NCBI GenBank assembly: GCA_000310025.1 | Contig: FN649727.1 | Span: 4,683,825 to 4,719,840 of the forward strand | Source of the DNA: Ectocarpus siliculosus | Lineage: Eukaryota > Sar > Phaeophyceae > Ectocarpales > Ectocarpaceae | Direction of reading: 5' to 3' | DNA: 36,016 nucleotides | Shown here: positions 21,788 through 33,480 of the stretch, piece by piece | Numbering within the stretch: the first letter of the stretch is position 1 | Layout: every line of letters starts with the position of its first letter | Notes under the pieces: model-generated | Told to the model about the DNA's origin: nothing | Databases searched by the model: none | Seen by the model: the letters and a program-made list of their open reading frames with translations, nothing else | Translations under genes and position numbers: made by a program

Positions 21788-22695
21788 AGGAGGCTCAGAC
21801 TAATAGAGTAGTCTAGACATGTACAGTTCAGACATTCAGCCAATCTACAGTAGTGTACATCAAATCGAGGCGACTCAGCGCAGAGGGGCTCCTTCATCAT
21901 GGTAGCGCCGAACCCCGAACACTCTAGCAGCAGCGTGGACGTTTTCGTTGTGGAGGAGCCGGGCGAGGCAACCTACCGCATTCCACACGGACAGGATCGT
22001 GTGACAAACACCCGCAAGTACCACACACGGATTATTGTCTATTGCATGCAAGTACTCGGCTTCCTTTGTCCAGAGGGGTTCGAAATCTGAGGCTGAAACC
22101 ACCAGTCTGTATAACGAGCGGAGAACGGCCCGCCTATCCGGGGGGGGGCGCAGTCTACAGGCGAGTTGTATATCTTCTTGTCGGCGGGGATGTCTCATTA
22201 TTGATTAGCCGGATGTAGCGTGATGTAGCGTGATCGATGCTATCTCCACCTGCTGCAGAATGACACGTTCGCGCACAAGGGACGTGTTGCCGATGGACGC
22301 CCGCAGAGTTGAGCTCCACATATACGAGAGCTCGGAAACTGTTGGGCACATCCGCGCATGCATGCGGAATGTGCATCGTCTCGGCGGTGTCCAGTCCGGT
22401 CGCACACATTTGGTGTGAACATTATCGTTCTGACGAGCTCAACGCTGGTGGAGCAACTCCCCGACGCCTCCGAGACTATCTTCACCGTTATACACAGCAG
22501 CGTGTGTGCAAGAGTGCAAAGCAGCATGCGTGCGCGTGATGTGCCGCGTGCCGCGTGCCGCGTGTGGAAATTTGGAACTGGTTCGGAACCCAAACGCCTC
22601 CTCGCACGTGTAACCGCCACCCGTCGGTTCGTGTTTGCGGGTCGGCGCCCTGCCCGGGAGTCGCACCCACTCAGTTACTTCACACCTCACGAACA
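21788..22695. other. PDK to LC1 intergenic region
   Basis: The PDK 3' flank and LC1 5' flank. Both genes point right. I see a short inverted pair around gtctagacatgtacag (21811-21855) and no convincing exon. The LC1 promoter and 5' untranslated region must lie in the right part. Confidence 0.5.
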
Positions 22696-25391
22696 ATGGT
22701 AAGACGTGCGATAAGGTTAGTCTACCTGTTGCCCCTGGTAATCCTGGAGGATCTTCGTTGACGCTAACCAACCTCTCTCATATTTCCCGACTATCGCACC
22801 GTCAGATCGTATCTTGCTGTAATTGCGCCGCGCTCATGCTCACGAAGCTCAATATTTGCATTCGCGACAATGAACTGCACCACGATAACAACAGACGACT
22901 TGCTCTCAAGCGATCAAGAACTGGGAGGCGAAGAATGAGGCCTCAGCTGAGGAAGCCACCGTAGTGAAGCTGTATTGCCAGATGCCTCCTATCGCCAAGC
23001 TTGACAACTCCCTGAACTCCCTCAAGAACTGCGAGTGAGTGTTGGAGCATCTCAGAACGAAACAGTTGCATAAACTGTTGTAGCAGACGCGACGACATTT
23101 TGAACGGTTGTCGTCTCAGGTCGAATTAAGGTACTGTATTATAGGACTGTGCGCAGTTCACCCTACTGCTAGTACACTTTGGGGCTTGGAGCTTCAGAGT
23201 TGGAGTTGCAGGAAAAACGAGAATAGCGTCAGTGCTACACGTGCGTTTAGTTTGCAGCCATAGCATGATCTTCTACTGTGTACGCTGCTGTGATGTCATG
23301 TCGTGGGCACCACAAACTGTAGGTAGTCTACAGTGATGCACTGCTATGTTAGTTGGGCATTGGAGCTGGCCAAGCTTTTATCGCTGTTGCTGGGTACTCT
23401 CTGCAAGCTCTGGTCGCAATCAAGCCGACGTGGGTCAGCCTGGGAAATCAGTATTCCAGGATACCCTCTAGCGATATTTACAGCTAGCTGCAGTTTCGCT
23501 CGGCGAATAGAGGCCATGCGCAAGATTGTCGATCACAAGCTGCCGCCCCACCAAACACTCTAGACATACATGTATGCGAATCACGCCTTGAAGTGATTTC
23601 CCGCACGAAGAACTCGTCAAATCACCCACCCGGCTGATGTTGCCAACCCTGCTTAGGTGTCTTTGGGCCATGCATTCGAGTGCCACTCTTCTTTCCGTTG
23701 ACACATGTTTTCTCTGCTGCCGAACATTCCCTTCCCGCTTGTCTGGTACGGCAGGCAATTATCGCTGTCTACAAATTGCATCGATCGCATCATTCCTTTG
23801 GCGGGAATGAAGAAGCTAAAGATCTTGTCGTTGGGGCGCAACTGTATCAAGAAGGTGGGCACGTTTCGAGACACGCGGGTGTCGCTCCGGAATCGCATGC
23901 TTGTTTCTGCCGACTGTTTTGCATTCGCACTGCCTGCCAGAAGTAGAGCTTGCCGGTGCTGTGTTGTAAACGGTCACGAGCGAATGTTCAAGTTACCAAG
24001 ATACATCCACATCTCTCTTCGTTGCGATCGAACAACCAAAAATAGAGAACTCCTTAAGTCAGTATTGCACGGTGACTCTGACTCTATGCTGGACCTGTTT
24101 CTTAGATTGAAAAGCTCGACGATGTTGCGGAATCGTTGGAGGAGCTGTGGATCTCGTACAACCAGGTCACCACCTTGGATGGGCTCTCCAACCTGTCAAA
24201 CCTGACGCGATTGTACATGTCCAACAACAGCGTCAAGAGTTGGGCGGAACTGGACAAATTGGTGAGCAAGGATCGTACGGTATAAGTCTATGTGAGGTCA
24301 TATCCATATCGTTTAGTTTGCAGTTCCAATAACCTTGTGTGTCGAAAGATCCCGGTGCGCCTCGCATGAGAAAAAAACATGCGTAGAGTCCAGCGAAGAG
24401 ACAAAGAGACAACCCACCACAAAGGCACGAATTCTTGCAAATATGCGCAGGGGTACACACAGTACCATTCACGATGCCTAATCTCCCTGATGTGGGGCTG
24501 ATGTTCTTTCCAGAACCAATGGCGTACCCACTGTGGTATAATCCAAACGGAAAATACCACCGACGGGTACATACAGTATATCCTCGTCTTCACCATGACT
24601 ATGACATGGTGCCCCGACGTTCTTCTATCCCCACGTGGTCATTGGTTACGGTTCCCGGGACCGCAATCAATGGCCACGTGGGATTGGATGACGGTGAAGA
24701 ACTTGGGGGCACCATGTCGTAGTCATGGTCGAAGATAAGGAGTATCCTTGCGAATGTGATCAACCCGATGTCGCGTGCGCGAGAGAGAGCAGAGACAACG
24801 ACCACTAGAGCTGATGCGGCGATTAATCAAAAACGTGCTGCCCCGGTCAGAGCTGTTATTTGTGCGGTGTGTGTGGTTCCTGGTATTTGGAGTGAAAGGA
24901 GGTTCGCTTGCTGTGTGCAATTTTTCGCTTTGGGAAAGGGATTTCGTGACTGCAAATCGGATGGCAGTTCCGATAGCCCCTCTTTTATTATTACGGAATC
25001 TTACTTATGATTTGTCGTGGCTATTATAGATTTTGTGCGATAGTGGATGATAGTCGACTTGTAGAGAGAGCCGTTACTTTTGGGATCGATCTGGGCAAGA
25101 GAGCTCAACGCAGAAGATATTCCATCAATCAACTACACAACCACCCTCGGGTGTGCTAAACAAGCAATAGTAACTGGTTAATTCCTTTCGCTTTTTTCTC
25201 GCTTCCATCAGACGGGCTTGGAGGAGCTGACGGATGTGCTGTTCATGGGGAACCCCATTTACGAAGGCATGTCCAAGGAAGACGCCAGAATAGAAGTGTT
25301 GCGACACATTCCCCAAGTCAGCAAGATCGACGGAGACATGGTCAAGCCAACGGAGAGAGACGCGGCTAATCCTGAGGCAGTGGCAGCATGA
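22696..25391 (+). CDS. DNAL1: Axonemal dynein light chain 1 (LC1, leucine-rich repeat)
   Basis: LC1 is a small leucine-rich-repeat protein that binds the motor domain of the outer-arm dynein gamma heavy chain in cilia and flagella. Exons: 22696-22698, 22895-23034, 23755-23854, 24106-24261 and 25212-25391. They total 193 codons and 192 residues, close to the 190 of the human protein. Conserved blocks are KLYCQMPPIAKLDNSLNSLK, LSLSTNCIDRI, LKILSLGRNCIKK, SLEELWISYNQVTTLDGL, LYMSNNSVKSWAEL, LFMGNPIYEG and VSKIDGDMV. The body is secure. The start is inferred: the ATG at 22696 is followed at once by gtaaga, and the next exon would begin TTCSQAIKNWEAK after a caacag acceptor; upstream of that acceptor the frame meets a TAA. 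Its presence implies a life stage with motile flagella. Confidence 0.93.
24577..24748. repeat. Large foldback (inverted repeat) in LC1 intron 4
   Basis: The sequence reads nearly the same on both strands around a centre near 24660. The core arms are about 66 bases, starting catgactatgacatggtgcc at 24594 and ending with its near-complement at 24727. Similarity continues weakly outward to about 24577 and 24748. The transcript could form a long hairpin. It has no coding role and may be a foldback transposon remnant. Confidence 0.8.
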
Positions 25392-26409
25392 CGGAATTCC
25401 ATAGACGTTTGACTGCCGTGAGGGCGCTAAGACCTCCGTCCATAACAAGCCGAGGCGAAACAGTCGCACAGCGGAGATCCCCGGCGAAATGGGTGGGAGG
25501 TGCGACAGTAGCGTGTGGTCTACTGGAGGTTGTAAGTTAGACAACGGGAAGCGGTGCTGCCAAGACAACGAAACAGCGGCAGTTCGTGGGGGGAGATATA
25601 TCTTCATCTAGGTTCTGCGCCTTGCGTAACAAATGGGCGAGAGTATGCAACAAGTGATGGATTCGACGATCGGTGGGGCACGGTGGTGACAAGGTGGCAG
25701 AGCGGAGCTGGGGCCGTTCCGAAGCTATGGTGCATGGGAGCCTCGAGTTTTTGGGCATGCGACTTGCCGGCGCGATAGTATTTGTTGGCGGGCACGTTCG
25801 CCGAAAGAAATATATATATGGAGGAGAAAGGATCGGATCGGAGACGATGGAGGCCGTTCACTCTACTCTCTCCATTGCGCCCCGACGAATGAGAAGACAC
25901 AACGTAACTTCAACACCAGTAGTTGGTCGGCAACAGCGAACGGTTCGGTAGCAGCCGACGGAAATGGGGCCTCTTCAATGGCTGCGGTCGAAGCTTGCCG
26001 AGGATCGGCTACTGCTGTCGAAGCAACAGCACACGGGCAGTCTTCATGTTCTTTGTTCCCACAAGCAAATTGCACACCAACCGTTGCAGCTGTAGCATGG
26101 GTTTGAAATCTCGAGCTGGACGCACCCACCGCACCACGGTGCTCCTGCACAAAGTTGCTTGTACCACACGGTAGCGCTGAAAGAACTGCATACGTTTTAG
26201 GTCTAGATATCCCCCCGCCCGTCGCGGTTTCTCTCATCCAAACGTATGTTCTTTCAACTCAACGTGACAAACTCGGCGGGATTCACACGGAAATATTGAA
26301 CTTCCCCCAAGGATGCCCCAAAATAATTTCTTCCGCAACGCTCATGCCCTGTGTTGATTGGCTCTAAAGAGTCCATCAGTACAGCATACATGGACTTCCG
26401 TTCCTTGCG
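25392..26409. other. Convergent 3' flanks of LC1 and RsmJ-like genes
   Basis: The genes on either side converge here. I see no conserved-looking coding sequence. There is a short AT tract near 25810-25818. Both 3' untranslated regions should lie within this kilobase. Confidence 0.5.
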
Positions 26410-28705
26410 CTATGGAGGCACAACGTAGACGTCGAAACGGCCATTCTTGCTCACGACGGCGTGCGAGGGTTGTACGTGCCGCACGATAGACGGACCGTGA
26501 ACCGGTCGTTTCACCACCACCTTCCGCGTCGCGAACTCCATGGCAATATCGAACAACCTTCTTTCTTCTTCTTGGCCTTCCACCGCCCCTGCTTCTCCTT
26601 CTCCCGATACATCACCACCCCCGGCACCGTCGGGTGTACGACCTCCTGGCTCTGTCCCCTGCTGCCTCTTTTCTCCCTCTGCCCCGTCCTCTTCTTCTAG
26701 CAATGCCTGCAGCATTTGCATGCCCTTTTTCACAAGCGCGGATTTCTTCTTCTTGCCTTTCTTCTGCTGGGGGAACATCGGGTCGAGGTAAACCACATCT
26801 GGCCGGGAAAAACCAACAGCAGCTCTAGCCACCGGTGCTGACGACGACGACGACGACCCAACCACTGCTGTTGCCAGGACCTCGGTGCTATCTGCGACCG
26901 TGAGGCTCATGCGAGATGCCGCCTTTCGAGCGGTCTCGTCGTCGCCAACCCGGGCACGATCCAAAGCATCCTGTTCGTGTAGACCACGGTCATTTTCGAT
27001 CGAGGAACATGAGTACCGGCAATACAACTCAATACGAACGGCATCGCGCGCTACCACTCGATGTCGTCTGCAACAGTTACCGCCGCAGGTCAGGGTGTCC
27101 ATGCGTACAACGTCCACCAGCAGACCAAGATCCCAGAGAGCATCGCGCTCAGAAACCCAGCCGAATACCATCACCACATTCGATGCCGCCGCGATGCACA
27201 CCATGCAGCATGATACTAGGCCCATCCTCGTCGCCAACTTTGGGCCAGCACCGCCAATCATCTACGACAAGCATCCCACGGTTCGGAAGATCCGCGCATG
27301 AGATCGTACCTGCACTAGAGCTGCAACCACCGAGGACCGCTCAAACATCTCCACTCGCCACCCCGCTTGGGCGAGAAGAAACGCGTCAGTCCCCAAGCCG
27401 GCGGTAAGGTCCCACAGAAGCGGCAACGGAGCTTTCGCATCATCGTCACCCGGAGAGGGAGGTCCGAGAGGCTCGTCGGCTGCAGCCGTGGCGGCGCGAC
27501 GCTTAGGCAGCGCGGCCGCCTTGACCACCTGCTCCGTCTTTCCTTGCTGGTGCTTCGAGCGGTACCCGGTCTTACCTCCGCAGAAGTCCACCTAGGGCGT
27601 GCAACCGTGGTGTTGAATGGTGAGCGTCCGAAAGGTCTGTCACTATCGCTTCGGCACGATGGATAGGGTATCACGCCGTAGGAATCACACACAAGAGCGC
27701 TGCATTGCCAGATTTGAACACAGGACGTACTGCAGGAACCAGAACGCGCAGCCGTGATGCTTTGGGGGACATTGCAAACCGGCAACGCAGAAGCATGCGA
27801 TTCACGGACGCAGCAGCTGCACGTAATCTTGTTCTTCTCTGTAGTCTGAGTCTTGCAAACCTGGCGTTTCTCCAGATTGACTTGGGTGTTCTATTGCACG
27901 AGTTGTAGGCAATAGCATACGGGAGTTGGGGACGTTCAGGGGTGCTTGTGTAATAACCCCGGGTAAATCGACTCACCACAAGTGGGTTGAAGCCACTCCC
28001 CGGTTGCCCCAGCGCCAAGCGGCCGGTCTCATCGAAGAGCATCGTAAATTTGAAGCCATCGGGTTCTGCTTCGGCAGCACCTCCAGCCAGCATTTCCCCC
28101 TCCCCCCTCTCCCCTTGATGCTCCTCTTCCTCCTCCAACTCCTGTTCCTGCCTTGCCACTACTAGCGCCAGCCCCAGCTTCTCCGCCAGACTCCGACATC
28201 GTTCGAGGTCTTCCTTGCTGTAATCCTGCGCTGCAAGCACTGCCATATTACGAGGAGAAGCCCTCGCTCTTTGTTGTTGTGGCGATGAAAGCTGTGGCGC
28301 AGGTGGCGCGGGGCCGGGGTGTGCTGTTGACACCCTGCTGCTGCTGCTGCTGCTGCTGCTACTACTGCTGCTGCTGCTGCTGAAGAGGTTGTTGCATTTC
28401 GCGCTGGCTCTGACTTGTCGACGTGATCTGTCTACCCAAGGCGTGAGGCTGTTGGTGGTGGCAGCGCGGTGTAGTCCTTGCTGTCGGCATGCAGGTGATG
28501 ATCTCGTGGCGATCACGCTCTTGCTGAGGTCCCTGCTGCTGCTGCTGCTGCTGCAGAGAAAAGCAGCAGAAAATACTTGGTTGTATTGTCGCCGCTTAGT
28601 GGACATGCGACGAGTTCCCAGAGAGGCAGCGGTACTGCACATCGAGCAGAAAGAAGAGAAGATGAACGCCATGACTGTAGCATACAACGCTAGAGGTGAG
28701 GACAT
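26410..28705 (-). CDS. RsmJ-type 16S rRNA (guanine-N2) methyltransferase homologue
   Basis: Bacterial RsmJ methylates N2 of G1516 in 16S rRNA using S-adenosylmethionine. Exons: 28705-27977, 27591-27310 and 26970-26410, all phase 0, giving 523 residues against about 250 in E. coli. Core motifs in order are FKFTMLFDETGRLAL, FNPLV joined to VDFCGGKTGYRSK, the SAM-binding loop DLTAGLGTDAFLLAQAG with EMFERSSVVAALVQ, then DALDRAR, the catalytic-type VVYLDPMFPQ, KKSALVKKGMQML, RKVVVKRP and the C-terminal SKNGRFDVYVVPP. Extra length comes from a leader of about 150 residues that includes a run of 15 serines encoded by a CTG/CTA-type repeat, and from an acidic, Gly-rich insert after the catalytic motif. 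The leader is Ser/Arg-rich and could target an organelle, which would suit mitochondrial or plastid 16S rRNA as substrate; this is inference. The ATG at 28705 is the first in frame; internal ATGs remain possible. Confidence 0.9.
28338..28382. repeat. (CTG)n trinucleotide repeat coding poly-Ser
   Basis: A CTG tract with a few CTA units. Read on the minus strand in the frame of the RsmJ-like gene it encodes a run of 15 serines in the leader. Copy number could vary between individuals without shifting the frame. Confidence 0.9.
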
Positions 28706-29129
28706 CTCACTCGCCTGCGAAGACGGCCATCAAGTGATGTTTGGATGTTCCCGGCGTCCTCATGCAATATGCGGCGCAACCATGAAAAAAATGACAGTCC
28801 CGCCGTTCAAGGGTTTGTGCGTGTGCGGGCTGTCGTTTTCAGCAAGCATTCAACGTAGGAAGAACCGTTGGGGCTGCTGAGACTATAACAGTCAGCGCCC
28901 AAGGGGTCTCCAGTGTTCAGAATCGCGTTGGGTATACTATAAGAGGCAAGAGGAGTGGGTGGAAGCGATCGGAGTTGAGATCAGGTTTGGTTGCGCTCTG
29001 CGGGGCCCCTGTCCACCATCTTCGTTCGTCCGCCGCACAGCGCAGGCCACACCACGGCCACACTCGCTGGTCTGGCCCCAAAGGACGGTTCTGAAACCCG
29101 ACCTTAGCAGCAGCACGCGGTGCAGAAGG
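28706..29129. promoter_or_regulatory. Probable shared divergent promoter region
   Basis: The predicted start codons of the RsmJ-like gene (minus) and the membrane-protein gene (plus) are 424 bases apart and point away from each other. Both promoters and 5' untranslated regions should therefore lie here. I saw no specific core element that I could defend. Confidence 0.4.
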
Positions 29130-32100
29130 ATGGTGGAGCTATGGATCTCGCTTATTCGGAACGCTGCCTGCGTGCTGAAGAGCCTGCTCCCCGCAGAGTA
29201 CACCATGATGCAGCCCCTCATGGCCTTCCCCTTCCCCTTGTTCTGGTCTGGCGGAGGAGCGGGAAAGCTGGAGATGTTCACGGGTCTGGAAGGCTTGATA
29301 GGCGTGCTGCAGCTGGCGGGGGCTGGCTTCAACCTCTGCAAGGGCGCCAAGGTTTGTTGATGTTGATGGTCATTCAGGCTTGTGAACGGATAGCCCCCTT
29401 GTAGTTTTTTGGTATCGTCGATACCTGTGTTACGGGAAGGTTTACGCACGCCATGGATACACCGGCGCAACGGAAGACTCGTTTGTCCTTGGGCGCTTGG
29501 GTCATGACCACCCCAAGAGGTAGACAACAGTACCTCCTCCTCCATGATTTTCTCCCCCAACCGTCGTTTTGTCGTCTATTTTGGACTCTCAGGGTTTAGC
29601 GGGCGGTGTCGTCATGGCGGAGTACATCGTCAGGTGAGACGCTCTCGGAACTGTTTCTCGTTTGCTTTGCCACCGCTTTTTCGTGCAGTTCGTTTTCCCT
29701 GTGAAGAAACGTTACACATCTATGTACATGCATCAACATGTGCAACGCCACCCAAAAGAGAACACCGACAACGACAGTAGCAACCACCACCACCACAACA
29801 ACAACAACGATAGTTTTCTTGTATCCTCATCAGCTTGGTGTTGTTTTCATGCTAACGTTGCTTTCGACGCCGTTCTCTGCGTATGAAGGTGGCGAAACGC
29901 TCTGGCAGAGTACGACATGGGCGTGGAGGGTAAGGCGAGGGGAGTGGCCGCTCTGTCGGTCGTCCTGAAGCGGCAAGATGCCGCCAACAACCGGAGGATA
30001 ATCGCCGGCATCTGCCAGCTGGTCATCGGCACGGGGTGAGAAGAGAGAGCGGGGAAACGGAGATCTGTATCTGTGTGGTGCCGGCCATGCCCCCATATGC
30101 TCAAGCAATGCTGATGAGTGGGTTCCGGGGTGGTGTAGTAGGAGAGCCGACTTCACCACATGTTAGCTTGCGTTAAGGTGCACCCTGTCAACGCCAATTA
30201 TTTTACTGTTAGGCAGTGCGTTGTACCTCTCTTTGGCCTTGACACCCAAAAATCTTGGGCGAAGAACGACTGCTCCAAGCGTGGGTGTATGCCCTCGGAG
30301 AAGATGTTTTGTAGCGGCGGTGTTTTCTGGGTGCGTGCCAGGGCGCAGTTGTAGGAAACCCGTTGTCAACCGTTTGCCAGGACTTGTAAGTCTCCGTGCG
30401 GACATATACGTCACACACGTTTTTCAGACGAATAGTGCTTTATCTTCCCCCCAGCGGCAACGTTGCAGACAGACACACAGCAGCCATGCACACACACAGT
30501 GTGCCAGGCGAAGGTAAATAACACAGGTGGAGGTGCACGCGAGAGAAGGTGGATCACAATTGACACAGCGAAACATTGGTATGATTCGGGAAAGTATGGC
30601 GAACGGAAGTCATTTTTCATCCAGCCACCTAAGAAGGGCAGAAAAGACTAGATTAGATGGAGCGTTCTGGGCTCGTCACATAGGCAAGGCAGCCAAGGCG
30701 AAGCCAGGCGAAATCAGCGAAGACACAACACACACATATTGTATAGAAGCAGAAGAGGGGTGTGACAGCAGATGCACGTCAACTCGCGTCCGTCGCGTAC
30801 GTTTTTGCTAACTCGCGAAACGATGATGATCATCATTGTTCTTGCCGCGCTTTTTTTTGGTGCCCTGCTCAGGCTGATATGCCTCACGTGCTTTTCCTGG
30901 AAGCTTGTCGGGATCATGACCACGGCTACCGCGGTAGCGATCCTTGAGGTTGCCCTTGCGGTGAGTGCGCGCGCAAGCGCCGCGTGCATGTGTCCAGTTT
31001 ATTGCTAGGCGGAAACATCCACCAGCTGCGGTACTTACCCGTGGGGTCTACCGTGCCAAATCTGTTCGGGCACAAACGAGCACGCCCTATCCGTTTCGCT
31101 ATGTAGGGTCCCAGCGTTTTCAAAACTAGTTTTGGATGCACCCCCCAGCCCCCCACCCCCGATGATGTGTTATTTCGGTCTCTGCGTCTTGATTTTCGTA
31201 CGCTCGCAGGTTTTATTGACCATAGGCGTAACAGGCGTGTTGAGAATGTGGGCCATCAGCAACAAGGTTCAGGTACGAAAATACGCAAGCCCAGGGCTAT
31301 GCACGGACCCAGGGGTGTCTCTGGACCGGTTGCTTTTGCGTACGCGGCACAGGCGTATGGCACAAATCCGATAAAGCAAAACACATGCTGGTTGATGGAT
31401 GCAGTTGAGGCCAGTGCGTGTGTGTGTTTGCCCCCCCGGCGGCGCGCTACTTTGTACCGAAACACAATAAAACATGACTACTGTACTGAGAGTAAAGAGG
31501 GACGCGCGAACGCAAAACACCCACAGGCTGATGCAAGATGGGAACACAACCAAAACCCCGCTCAATTCGGGAGAAAGCGGTTCGTGCCACCGAAGCCTGT
31601 ACGGGGCGGGCGACACACCAAGCACATATTGTACACATCTCGCCCGTGCTAACCGTACATACTTAACTATTGTCCATTACATTTATCTGTCTCCCCCCTC
31701 CCCCTCTCCCGTGTACACAATTTGTTTCTTCGTATGCATAAACCTCTGCAACACTCTGAAAACATTCAGCGCCTGCAGCAGAAGCCACCGGCAGAAGCAC
31801 CGCCGGACGCGGACGTGGTGGAGTTAGTGGCGCCGCGGTCGGGGAGCGACATGGGCGGGAAGTGGGAGCCGGACGTACGAGTCCCGCCGACCGTCGCCAC
31901 ATTGCGGTGAGCGAGCGTGGGAGCGAACGATTGTGTGTGTCCCGTGTATTTGCACGGCAGTGTGGCGAGCGAGAAATGGTCTTGTTGGTCTCTTCGGCTC
32001 AATGTGATAGGGATTTTGTTAATTGATTTACAGTCTCGCCTTGAGAGAAAAGGATTGAAGTATTCCTTTTTCGGTATTTCCGGGGGAGGTTGAGATGGGA

Positions 32101-33480
32101 GGCAGGGGAGCGCAAGATATCGGCAAATATTTATTTCATTCCCGATACGATTCGGGCCGTAAGCTTAGAGTGAACGCTGTGTGGGAAGCCGGGGTGTGTA
32201 GAAGGATCTTGTGGGACGAGAGGGCGTGGTAGACCATTACGTGCCGTGTTTTTGGGTATCACTTCCATTGTCGATCCCTGTGACGATAGGGTTTTTTCCT
32301 CCCCCCCCCCCCCCCCCGTTCTACCAACCAACTTTTTTTTTTCAAACATGTACTGCACCGCTTACGCCAACGGCGGGCGATGGGCTGGGCGCCCGGTGGA
32401 ACAACATGGCTGACTAAACACCCCCCCCTCCGGCAAAGGGAGCACATGGAAGGCATGTCTAGCATCGAGAAGGCTGTCTCGAGTAGTCCTCTGGAAGACT
32501 AACCAGGCCATCGGACAGGCCGCCAAGAAGCAGGTGAATAGGTTCTTCTTCGATTTCTGTGTGCCTGGTGTTGTGTCTATTGGATGCCGTGCGTGAAAAG
32601 CTGTCTCGGGCGAGGCGGAATTGCATGGTCCTTGCAGGGTTCGTGGCAAGAGAAGCAGGAACAGGCGCGGGGAAAGGGGTGAAGTGGCACGGTAGAAGTG
32701 GAAAAGGTCACACGGTTTCAAGTACAGTAGAGGTCCCTGCTTAGCGCCGGTTGAATAGTGCCGACGTTTTTGGAGGGCACGTGCCGAATTTTCCACGCCG
32801 TTCTCAATACCTTGAATAGTGCTGGTCCGGTATAGTGGCGGTAAATCACATACCGGCACTAAACAGGGACCTCTACTGCACCCCCTTTTCGTTTTTTTTC
32901 TCTCTTCCCGTGGCGTTGTAACCCCGCATCCCCTCCCGACGAACGCCCGCCTCCCGCCCTGTGTCGTGGTGCGTCGCATCGCTGATTTTCTACCAGGCTG
33001 TTCTCGACGCCTTCTTGATATCGCTGAACGTGGCGGCTTTCGTGGGCTATGGCACCATCCCTCTCGACGTTTTCTTCCCCCAGCGGTCGCTGCTCACAAC
33101 CTGGCTTCCTCCCGGTGAGCGAGGTTTATATAGATGGATGCGGAAGGAAACCACATGCCGTCCCGGCGGCCCGCGGAATCTGAGGGATATCAACCATGAA
33201 CGTTACCGTGCTCCACCACGTAAAACCTTGGTATCGTCTTGTGTTCTCGCGTGCGAATGAACCAAAAATCCGGTGTTATTTTCACTTGTCCCTCCCCGTC
33301 CCCCCTAACACCCCTTCCTCTAAATTTCCCTGTCGATGGCTTGGACTCCAACCAGGACCGACAGCTTGGTGGGGCAACTTTGTGGGGGACGTGGCTTGGA
33401 CGATAGAGCCGATAACCGTGTTCCTGGCGCCTTACCTCGTGCTCAGACGGGCCCAGCCCAGCAAGACCAAGACCAGCTAG
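29130..33480 (+). CDS. Unrecognised multi-pass membrane protein
   Basis: I do not recognise the family. Nine exons: 29130-29351, 29593-29633, 29889-30035, 30873-30960, 31210-31272, 31770-31906, 32443-32533, 32997-33114 and 33356-33480. They total 344 codons with all phases matching, giving 343 residues. Weak points are the first donor (gtttgt) and the acceptor at 32443 (AG reached after a C-rich tract); an AG four bases earlier leads to an early stop. Likely membrane segments are around MFTGLEGLIGVLQLAGAG (exon 1), RRIIAGICQLVIGTG with LICLTCF, KLVGIMTTATAVAILEVALA with VLLTIGVTGVLRMW, DAFLISLNVAAFVGYG, and EPITVFLAPYLVL near the C-terminus. Between the third and fourth clusters lies a hydrophilic loop rich in Pro, Asp and Glu, then a basic stretch (ACLASRRLSRVV). 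The protein ends in a Lys/Thr/Ser tail. Function and location unknown. Confidence 0.7.
32301..32317. repeat. Poly-C run
   Basis: Seventeen C bases in an intron of the membrane-protein gene (31907-32442). Confidence 0.9.
32725..32878. mobile_element. Pogo/Tigger-like MITE in membrane-protein intron
   Basis: A 154-base element with inverted ends: left cagtagaggtccctgcttag, right its near-complement ending gggacctctactg. It is flanked by TA on the left and CA on the right, so the expected TA target duplication is intact on one side only. The CAGTAGAG-type terminus resembles those of pogo/Tigger elements. It carries no gene and lies between the exons 32443-32533 and 32997-33114. Confidence 0.7.

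Noticed and set aside
28389-28880. Plus-strand open frame of 163 codons
   Set aside because: It is antisense to exon 1 of the RsmJ-like gene and is open because of that gene's codon composition; its protein has no recognisable motif.
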